NCBI GenBank assembly: GCA_964589175.1
Contig: CAZPRY010000060.1
Location: 1-21,748, forward strand
DNA: 21,748 nucleotides
Direction of reading: 5' to 3'
DNA from: CAZPRY01 sp964589175
GTDB lineage: Bacteria > Fidelibacterota > UBA2242
The position numbers and the translations under genes were made by a program. Below, in pieces: positions 1 to 7,000 of this stretch (positions are counted from its first letter, which is position 1; every line of letters starts with the position of its first letter). Under the pieces are notes generated by a model that was not told the origin of the DNA, made no database searches, and saw only the letters and a list, made by a program, of their open reading frames with translations.

Positions 1-1372
1 CATTTTTACCCTCTAATATACGCCTTGGTACGCATTTGGGGGATGAACCATATTTTTGATTTCCTATTTGACCAATTTCATTCTTTGGTATTTTCAAAAA
101 ACTTTGAATACGCTCAATCCATTGGTCAAACAGTTGTTTTCGATGAACGATAATTAAAGCCGGTTGTCGTTTCTGAGCGATAATTTCAAGCCCAATAATT
201 GTTTTGCCAGATCCTGGGGGTGATACAATCACGCCAAAATCTTTATCAGCAATCTTTTCGATAGCTAATTCTTGGTGGGGCAATAATTCAATTTCAGACT
301 CAAAATCTATTGATTCAAGTTTTTTCCGATCATCAATTATTTTAAAAGATAAGTTTTCCTGTTTGCAGAAATTGACAATGTTTGCAACAAAACCTCTCGG
401 AATAATAACTCGTTCCTGAGTTTCTTCAATCAACCTGAAATATTTTTCAATGTTAAAGGTTGATTTGCCCATGTTCTTCTTTATCAAAAAATCAGAGTTG
501 AGAAAATTCAGGTTGTCCCTGAGAAATACAATGAGTTTTTTGTTAAGTTGCAATCGTTTCAGATAAACCTGGTTACTGAGTTGAATTTCAATTTCAGTCT
601 TAGTTTCGGGAAGAATATTTGATTTTATAGAGACCTGTGGCTTTTGACTGAAGAAACCTTCATAAAGGCTCAAAAACTTATCCTTCGATAGTCTTTTAAA
701 ACTTGCAATCATTTCATATTGATTATTAAATGGTTTAAAGTTATCGGGATTTAAAAAGGCTGAATTACCGTTAGGAATTGCTTTTCCGTTTAGTGGCAAA
801 GCAATCAGGTTGCCAAGCCCTTTACCTGAATGAAAATCCTGATTTGGGAAAAGCCTATCAAAACTCGGTTCTTTTTCGAAATGTGAAATAATTGTGGCTT
901 CTCGTAAAAGTTCAAACATCAACTTTCGGGTTTGCTTCGCCGGAAGGTTTTCTTCAAAGAAAATCCACAGATGCCCACCATAGCCCGAACGGGAACGTTC
1001 AATATAAGCAGGAATATCAAATTTATTGCAAGTCGAATATAATTTTAAAATAGATTCTTTCCAGTTGTCATCGTCAAAGTCGGCTGTAATAAAATGTGAA
1101 GTATTATCTTCTAAAAGCGGATAAATACCAACCGTTTCTTTGCCTGATAAATGATATGCAATTGCCTCATCGCCAAAAGGTATATATTCTTTTTTGGTAT
1201 AATCCTTAAAAGTTCCACCATTGGCTTTGTGTTTATTGTAATCGCTCCAATCAACCTTGTATGCAGGCATATAACCACTTTTCCCATCTTTCTCCCAACG
1301 AACGGCATATACGTCTTGTCTGCCTTGAAAAAGGGATTTGAAGAGGTTAATATGGCTATGTGTATAATTCAT
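1..1372 (-). CDS. TOTE-type archaeo-eukaryotic primase + SF2 helicase, C-terminus beyond window (partial)
   Basis: The open frame runs from ATG at 1372 off the left edge, giving 457 codons. Residues about 8-240 resemble the archaeo-eukaryotic primase (AEP) domain of TOTE conflict systems: LFKSLFQGR near the start, the catalytic hhDhD motif as ADFDDD (Asp98, Asp100), the SGYGGHLWIFF segment with His134, and a KGLGNLIALPL segment around 184-194. A superfamily-2 helicase follows: LLPHQ at 363-367, Walker A PPGSGKT at 385-391, and motif Ia-like ALIIVHRKQL. In this family the AEP and helicase usually precede a nuclease, which would lie outside the window. The family is proposed to act in NTP-dependent defence against invading nucleic acid; the activity here is inferred. 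No Shine-Dalgarno is visible. The start fits because family proteins begin just before the LF..LFxGR motif. The AT-rich composition differs from the central genes. Confidence 0.88.
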   Translation of the reverse strand, partial: MNYTHSHINLFKSLFQGRQDVYAVRWEKDGKSGYMPAYKVDWSDYNKHKANGGTFKDYTKKEYIPFGDEAIAYHLSGKETVGIYPLLEDNTSHFITADFDDDNWKESILKLYSTCNKFDIPAYIERSRSGYGGHLWIFFEENLPAKQTRKLMFELLREATIISHFEKEPSFDRLFPNQDFHSGKGLGNLIALPLNGKAIPNGNSAFLNPDNFKPFNNQYEMIASFKRLSKDKFLSLYEGFFSQKPQVSIKSNILPETKTEIEIQLSNQVYLKRLQLNKKLIVFLRDNLNFLNSDFLIKKNMGKSTFNIEKYFRLIEETQERVIIPRGFVANIVNFCKQENLSFKIIDDRKKLESIDFESEIELLPHQELAIEKIADKDFGVIVSPPGSGKTIIGLEIIAQKRQPALIIVHRKQLFDQWIERIQSFLKIPKNEIGQIGNQKYGSSPKCVPRRILEGKN

Positions 1373-1374
1373 AT

Positions 1375-1394
1375 ATTTGTGTCAAGACACAAAT
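1375..1394. promoter_or_regulatory. Perfect inverted repeat, candidate operator of the TOTE gene
   Basis: A palindrome of two 9-bp arms (ATTTGTGTC / GACACAAAT) separated by 2 bp ends two bases before the ATG at 1372. It overlaps the TTTG of the likely -7 element and the expected transcription start. This position suits a dimeric helix-turn-helix repressor blocking initiation. No regulator gene is visible in the window, so the binding protein is unknown. Confidence 0.6.
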
Positions 1395-1423
1395 GTAATT
1401 TAAACCAATGGAGTGCTATCAAA
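1390..1423 (-). promoter_or_regulatory. Bacteroidetes-type promoter for the TOTE gene
   Basis: On the minus strand, TTTG (1423-1420), a 22-nt spacer and TACATTTG (1397-1390) match the Bacteroidetes consensus TTTG-N17-23-TAnnTTTG. The start codon is 18 nt beyond the -7 box, leaving a very short leader. This agrees with the missing Shine-Dalgarno and suggests a Bacteroidetes-like source for this segment. Confidence 0.55.
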
Positions 1424-1532
1424 ATTGCTATATTTTATTCTGTCGTTAATTATCAATTTTTACGAATCTGTCTGGTTGCACGGGGGTTTTTCATACACTT
1501 GCAGCTTGCGGTTAGTATATAAACCGTTGGCG

Positions 1533-1636
1533 GTTGCGTGGCAAATCGCTATTAAGTTACACAAAGGTTGAAGCGGGCTATAATCCTTGAATTTACTACC
1601 ATCTCGGCAATTATTTATGAGCGCGTGTTATGCAAC
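1533..1636. repeat. Long-range imperfect inverted repeat in spacer (attC-like or structured RNA)
   Basis: GTTGCGTGGCA (1533-1543) can pair along its full length with TGTTATGCAAC (1626-1636), using three G-U pairs if folded as plus-strand RNA. An inner CGC/GCG pair lies at 1547-1549 and 1623-1625. About 80 nt lie between the arms. It directly follows the stop codon of the 284-aa gene. Outer ends of GTT and AAC and a length near 100 nt resemble integron attC sites, but the boxes do not match the attC consensus. A terminator or other folded element is an alternative. The rest of the 1373-1637 spacer shows no gene. Confidence 0.35.
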
Positions 1637-1637
1637 G

Positions 1638-2492
1638 TTATTCTTTCTTAATTAATCTTTTATCCTCAATTAGTGGCTTTGGATTATCCATTTCCTTGAT
1701 TGACTGTTGCTTTTTCTGAACAGTACCAATCCGTGTCTGTAAATTAAAAACAGTAGAATCGGTATACATCACTTTATCATTAAGAGTTTTTATGTCAGTC
1801 TGCAATAATCTTATCTGTGTACTGTCTAAGGCTATTTTTTGTTCTAATTGAAAAATTATTTCACTATCCTTGGAACTTCCAGTAGTAAGGAAAATAAGAC
1901 CGAGTACTAAAAAAACAACACCTAGGATAAATGTCGGTTTGAGCATATCTTTCCAATAGTCTATGTTCTTGACAATTCTGTTAATAATTGAAGCAAATAT
2001 GATAATAAACGATAGTGATATTGAACAAATGCCTAGTAATTCAAACGTATTGTCATTGTTTTTGAAAACTTGCACATTTATAGATATAAAGGTCACGAAT
2101 GATGCAAATAAACCAAAAATGATAAGAAAATCTTTTTTCACATCTTGCACGGAATTGCTCAAATCGGATTGAAGAAGTTCTCGTATGTCCTCTTTCATTT
2201 TATCATCAAATTTCCAAGCAGTAGCAACCCTTCCATCTCCTTCTTCGATAACATTTTCTTTTTCAGAGGGTGTAACACCTAAAGATTCCGATTCGCCTTT
2301 TAAGGTCTGTGATTCATCTTTTACTTCATCAGAGGATTCTGTTGGTTCAGGTTTTTTAATATGGGCAGAAGTATCAATTGATTCTTTTCCTTCTTCACCA
2401 TCTTCACCTTCTTTTGGCGTATCAGTCACTATATCCTCAGTTTTGACTTCATTCTTCTTTTCTGGAAGATTTTCCCTTTTTTCTTCTCCCAT
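1638..2492 (-). CDS. Unrecognised membrane protein: acidic N-terminus, three TM segments, C-terminal coiled coil
   Basis: The protein has 284 aa and I do not recognise the family. Residues 1-90 are highly acidic, rich in Glu, Asp, Ser, Pro and Lys, and probably disordered. Residues about 95-120 are amphipathic (KMKEDIRELLQSDL). Hydrophobic segments lie near 121-143 (DFLIIFGLFASFVTF), 149-171 and 186-204. Residues about 210-265 look like a coiled coil, followed by a basic tail. It starts two bases after the stop of the 85-aa gene, so the two are almost certainly one transcript with coupled translation. Being beside a TOTE gene in an AT-rich segment, it could be a membrane-acting effector of a defence cassette. 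That is inference from layout only; a structural or stress membrane protein is equally possible. Confidence 0.75.
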   Translation of the reverse strand: MGEEKRENLPEKKNEVKTEDIVTDTPKEGEDGEEGKESIDTSAHIKKPEPTESSDEVKDESQTLKGESESLGVTPSEKENVIEEGDGRVATAWKFDDKMKEDIRELLQSDLSNSVQDVKKDFLIIFGLFASFVTFISINVQVFKNNDNTFELLGICSISLSFIIIFASIINRIVKNIDYWKDMLKPTFILGVVFLVLGLIFLTTGSSKDSEIIFQLEQKIALDSTQIRLLQTDIKTLNDKVMYTDSTVFNLQTRIGTVQKKQQSIKEMDNPKPLIEDKRLIKKE

Positions 2493-2494
2493 AA

Positions 2495-2752
2495 CTAAAA
2501 TAGAATATTTGGAAGTATAACTTTTAGTGCAAAAGAATATATCAGCCCAGTGCTTTTGCCAACCACTGCGACAGCGGGAACCGTTGGACCGCCTATAACA
2601 AATGCCCCTCCCATCTCCTTTTGGAAAGGCATATTGATAAAACCATCTATCAATATGAATCCTTGAGGGTCTGAAATAGAACCCAACTTTATTTTACTTT
2701 CGATAGCCGTTTGAATTTGGCTCCTATATTGTTCGAAATTTATTACTGCCAT
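2495..2752 (-). CDS. Small conserved-looking hypothetical protein (85 aa), first gene of a two-gene operon
   Basis: I do not recognise this protein. It has no signal peptide. It begins with an amphipathic helix (MAVINFEQYRSQIQTAIESK), followed by a Gly/Pro-rich, hydrophobic, probably beta-rich part: GFILIDGFINMPF, then GGAFVIGGPTVPAVAVVGK, and a closing helix-like YSFALKVILP. The motif-like GGPTVPxVxVVGKxTGxIY block suggests a compact fold under selection rather than a chance frame. AGAGG lies at good spacing before the ATG at 2752. The 284-aa membrane protein follows after 2 bp. A sensor or adaptor role for that partner is a guess from the gene order. Confidence 0.72.
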   Translation of the reverse strand: MAVINFEQYRSQIQTAIESKIKLGSISDPQGFILIDGFINMPFQKEMGGAFVIGGPTVPAVAVVGKSTGLIYSFALKVILPNILF

Positions 2753-2784
2753 ATTTTCCTCTTTTATATTATTATTATTCTCTA

Positions 2785-2817
2785 TAAAGTTACTTGCTTT
2801 ATTTTTTTAATATCGAA
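2785..2817 (-). promoter_or_regulatory. Possible promoter of the 85-aa / 284-aa operon
   Basis: On the minus strand TAACTTTA (2792-2785) differs by one base from the Bacteroidetes -7 consensus TAnnTTTG. TTCG (2817-2814) lies 21 nt upstream where TTTG is expected. The match is weaker than at the TOTE promoter. Confidence 0.3.
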
Positions 2818-3091
2818 TGACGTTTGTGTAAATTCATAGTTGTTATGCTGCTAAATTAGAGGAATACACACAACTGTTTATCATGTCTTCCCCGCTCCTG
2901 CCAAGGTCATAATATATACAAACCAACCTTTCATCAATCGTAAAACACTTTTCACGGTTCTGTGCCATTTTGCTTAAATGTATTCATCCACGGGGCTCCT
3001 GTCAAGCCTTAATTCACAATTGAAAACCCCGTGAAAGTTTCTCCCTTGCGCAGGGTTCGATCAAACCCAAGCGGCTGTTTTCCGTACATGG
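2818..3091. other. Intergenic spacer spanning the compositional boundary
   Basis: No convincing gene, RNA or mobile-element end is seen. The sequence changes from AT-rich (before about 2,990) to GC-richer (after about 3,030). This marks the probable junction between the accessory segment and the resident chromosome. No target-site duplication or integrase-type core could be identified by eye. Confidence 0.45.
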
Positions 3092-3237
3092 CCACCGGCC
3101 CGCGCAAAAGCGTGGCGGTCATTCGCAAAAAGCCGAAACTTTTGCGCAAAAACCTAGCAGCCTTGTGCAAGAGCTCGGAACTTCTTCGCAAGGTATCGCC
3201 GGTCAGCGCAAGAGCCCCGAAGGTCTGCGAGAAAGCC
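3092..3237. repeat. Degenerate 21-nt tandem repeat array, seven units
   Basis: A core read as CGCA-AAAGC recurs at 3103, 3124, 3145, 3166 (TGCA), 3187, 3207 and about 3228, a spacing of 21 nt with one 20-nt step. The approximate unit is CGGAACTTTTGCGCAAAAGCC. The period of seven codons creates heptad-looking translations on both strands (LRK/FLR-type on the minus strand), but neither has the marks of a real gene. The array starts four bases beyond the stop codon of the outer-membrane barrel gene. Unit divergence is substantial, so it is an old or drifting repeat. Confidence 0.65.
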
Positions 3238-3240
3238 CCA

Positions 3241-3912
3241 TTATTCGAAATTCAGCAGCCCGCGAATTCCGAAGTTCAACGAGAGAACCCGGTTTTTGAA
3301 GACGAAATCGCCATCACCGAGGTATCCACCCTTTTTAAAATCGTTGGTCAAACCGAGAATGTAGCGCAGATCGACAAAGACGTTGTAATTATTGAAAGGC
3401 ATCTGCACACCGGCTCCCAGAACCACTCCCAGATCAAAGCGCTTGCAAGTGTCGGTTATGGGCTCGTCGATCTTGACATCCCAGACCTTCTCTTCGCCTT
3501 TGGCCTTCCCGAACAGGAGCAGACCGAGATTGGGACCGAGCAGGCCGTACAGCGTCATCTGTTCATCCAGCGGATAAGTATATTTCGCCATGATGGGAAT
3601 ACTCAGAACGTTCGCCCTGACTTTGGTCTTTTCATCGATACTGCCCCAATCGAAAGTACCCTTCTCCTTATAAACCGCCCCGAACTGATCAATCAGGAAC
3701 TCTACCTGAATCCCCAGCGGATCCATGACCATGTATTCGGCAACGGCTCCCAGATTGAGGCCCGGACGTATTTTAAAGTCGCCGCCCAGATCATCCGATT
3801 CGGAAATCGTAGCCAGATTGATACCGGCCCTGGCGCCGAGATTGATTTGGGCTGCCACCGGCATCACAAACAGCATCAGCAACAGAATCACAGCAATAAT
3901 TCGTATTTTCAT
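3241..3912 (-). CDS. Outer-membrane beta-barrel protein, PorT-like family
   Basis: The protein has 223 aa with a signal peptide (about residues 1-21, ending VMPVAAQ). It continues as alternating amphipathic strands with Gly and aromatic residues: INLGARAGINLA near the start, then LSIPIMAKYTYP, FDLGVVLGAGVQMP and NVFVDLRYILGL. It closes with LSLNFGIRGLLNF, a last strand that nearly ends in an aromatic residue. This is the pattern of the PorT / OMP_b-brl_2 eight-stranded barrels common in Bacteroidetes and related phyla. A GGGGGA Shine-Dalgarno precedes the ATG. The giant secreted protein lies upstream on the same strand with a possible terminator between them, so co-transcription is uncertain. 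Substrate and role cannot be deduced. Confidence 0.8.
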   Translation of the reverse strand: MKIRIIAVILLLMLFVMPVAAQINLGARAGINLATISESDDLGGDFKIRPGLNLGAVAEYMVMDPLGIQVEFLIDQFGAVYKEKGTFDWGSIDEKTKVRANVLSIPIMAKYTYPLDEQMTLYGLLGPNLGLLLFGKAKGEEKVWDVKIDEPITDTCKRFDLGVVLGAGVQMPFNNYNVFVDLRYILGLTNDFKKGGYLGDGDFVFKNRVLSLNFGIRGLLNFE

Positions 3913-3970
3913 TATATCCCCCTATTTTTGATTTCCTCAAATCTATACTTTTTCCCCAAAAAATCACCGT

Positions 3971-4002
3971 AAAAAAATTGGGCATTCTCCGGAATTCCAA
4001 TT
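3971..4002 (-). terminator. Possible rho-independent terminator of the giant secreted-protein gene
   Basis: On the minus strand AATTGG (4002-3997) and CCAATT (3981-3976) form a 6-bp stem with a 15-nt loop, followed by five T. It lies ten bases beyond the stop codon at 4012. The stem is AT-rich, so strength is uncertain. Confidence 0.42.
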
Positions 4003-4011
4003 CGCCGATTA

Positions 4012-7000
4012 CTACTTCATCAGCAGCATTTTCCGAACCGCCGTAAATTCGCCCATCTGAATTCGATAAAAATAGACCCCGGAGGCCAGCTGCAGAGCGG
4101 TAAAATGGATTCCATACTCGCCGGACTGCTGATATTTCTCCACAATGGTAAACAGTTCCCGGCTGCGAATATCATATAGTTTAAGGCTCACCTGGCAGGC
4201 TTCTTTAACAGAATACCGGATCGTTGTCGACGGATTAAACGGATTGGGATAGTTCTGCTCAAGACTGAATTCCAGTGGTCGCGTGAATTCATGCTCTACT
4301 GCCGTCCCGGGCATGATAAAAACAATCGCGCCACCGATGACATCACTCAGAGAATCCCGCACCGTGATCAGAGACATTCCGCTATCAGGACCAGCGCTAA
4401 AGTAACCGTTCTGATCAATCGAACCCGCTGACACCTGCCAGACCGGGAAAATTTCCACTGCATTGTTGAGGGAATCGTAGCCCGCGGCGCTGTACTGCTG
4501 CCCGGCATCGGGACTGAGGATGAGACTGTCGGGCTGCACCTCAATCCGGTGCAGGTACGGCAAAATCTCCACGATGGCGCTGTCCGTAACAGCGGTTGCC
4601 GGATCGACGGCCTGCACCGAGAACCAACCGCTCTCCCTGCCGGCTTTGAACAAACCGTTGTCGTCGATATCACCGCCGTCGCTGCTCCAGTCAATGGCTA
4701 TTTCCACGCGATTTCCGGCAGAATCGTAGCCGGCAGCTTCATACTGCTGCAATCCTCCCGATCGCAGGCGAGCCGAATCCGGTGAAACTACCAGGTATTC
4801 CAAGGCAGCGCTATAACTTCGAATATACAGCGAATCGCTATCGAAATGCGTCGGATCGCTCTGCGACGCGGCCCTGATTTTCACAGAGGACGCGGAACCC
4901 GGCGCAGCATCAGCCGGTACCGCAATGCAGAGGTCGGCGGCATTGCTATCGCCAAGAGATATGCTGAAATTGCGCGCGCTACGGAGCCAGTCGGCCGAAT
5001 CCGCTTCCACCTCAACATTCAGCACATCCAGACTGTCCTGCCAATTACAGAATGTAAGCCAAACAGTATCCGCTTCGCCAGGTAAGAGAAACAGCTCTTC
5101 CCGGCTGGCCTTTACGATTACAGTCGACGGGCCGGCCAGCCAACTGTCACAGGCCACATTGCCCTGTACGCCATCGCCCGGACCGGCCGGATTGCCCCAC
5201 CAATTATCTGAGGCATTCAGGACAACAGCCGGGTCCTCGTTAGAGAGGGCATAGCCGTTATTGTCGTGGATGTTATTTTTCATGATGATCGGTTGGGCGC
5301 CATTCTGGCAGGCGATTCCCCCGGAACCAACATCATCGCTGATCTCGTTACCGACCAGGACTGAATGGGAATTGTCCAGGCGAACCCCGGTCGAGCAGCT
5401 ATTATAGCGAATACTATTAGCGGTGATTGTGTTCCGGGAATTGCGCTCTTTAATACCCCAACAGTTATACCAGATGCGGTTATTGGAGATGACTGCCTCC
5501 TGACTATTTGTGCAATAGATACCGCTCAGCGCGTTGGGAATGGAATGCAGAGAACCGGTTACATCCGTACCAATGAAATTACCACATATCTGATTTGGGT
5601 AAATATCCGCGCTCTCATCGATCCAGATGCCGTTTTGGCCATTTCCTGAAATTGTGTTTCGACCTGCCGTTGATTTATTGCCAATCCTGGTGGTACAGGC
5701 ACAATAAAGATAGACACCGTTACTACCATTCCCCAACGCCGAAGTACCGGACAGATCCGTCCCGATCCGGTTGCCTTCCACGCGCGCACTAGTAGTGCCA
5801 TACAGGACGATACCGTTTTCCGTATTCCCTGAAATGATATTGCGGGTGCCGGCTGCGGTTCCGCCGATTTCTATTCCCCTCCTATCACCACCATAGAGAT
5901 AGATACCGCTTTTACCGTTAGCTACGGCTGATTGCCCCCGGTAATCTGTTCCAATAAAGTTACCCCGAATCCATGGTATCGAATATTCGGCATAGATGCC
6001 ATTTTCAGCGTTGCCCGAAATGACATTTCCCCGACCTTCACCGTTTTTATCACAACCAATTGTAATTTTTTCTACGTAGTTCAGACAAATTCCCGATTTC
6101 GCATTTCCAATAGCCGAGCTGCCCTGAACATTCGTTCCGATGTAATTTCCACAGATCACGTCCCTGGTTAAACTTCCGACATCGATCCCATGACTCCCAT
6201 TTCCGGAAATAACATTTCGGGTTCCTTCCTCCGTGCCGCCAATAGTAATATGGCCGCTTGCGATATAAATTCCACAACTATCGTTTCCCATCTTGACGCC
6301 GGTAGCCGAAAGACCAATGTAATTTCCACAGATCACGTTCTCATAGCCGCCGCCTTCCCCCGAAGTTACGGCTATGCCGTGACTTTCGTTTCCGGAAATG
6401 ATATTGCGGCTTTGCGGAATCGTCCCGCCGATGATACACTTACTGGCCCCTTCGTTAATCCATATACCGAACCGATGGTTGGGCAACGGGGCACAGCCCG
6501 TGCTGTCGGTCCCAATGTAATTTCCCGCGACTGTACAGGATTCAGCCCCTATTTCGATCCCGCATTTCTTATTCCTGGAAATCACATTATTTTGAATTCG
6601 TTTGGCAGAATGGCTAACATTTGTGCTGATAATACCAGTTCCGTCATTCGGCAGCGCATTGAGACCGGTCACGTCCACACCGATAAAATTCCCGTTCACA
6701 TCACTGCCTTTATCCCTATCATAAACGCCATTCTGCCCATTTCCGGATATAATATTCCGCGCGCTCACCTCCGGACCACCAACAACCAGGCACTCACTCA
6801 CGCCATCTCCACTGTTGCCCAGATCCAGCATACCGGTGACATCGGTCCCGATATAATTTCCCTGGACGGTATCGGCGCCAAAGATGCCATGTCTTCCGTT
6901 TCCGGAAATGATATTCCGCTCGGCGCTGGTCTTTCCCCCTACACGGGTTTTCTCAGACATTCTCGCATTGATGCCGTCATAACCGTTGCCGTCGGTAGAA

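Noticed and set aside
1533..1636. True integron attC site
   Set aside because: The outer boxes do not follow RYYYAAC / GTTRRRY and no integrase is visible, so only an attC-like label is justified.
3092..3237. CRISPR array
   Set aside because: The 21-nt units are contiguous and degenerate, without constant repeats separated by unique spacers, and no cas gene is near.
3009..3972. Plus-strand 313-codon and minus-strand 60-codon frames over the repeat array
   Set aside because: The plus frame is antisense to the outer-membrane barrel gene for most of its length; both get their heptad-like peptides from the 21-nt repeat, with no ribosome site or family motif.
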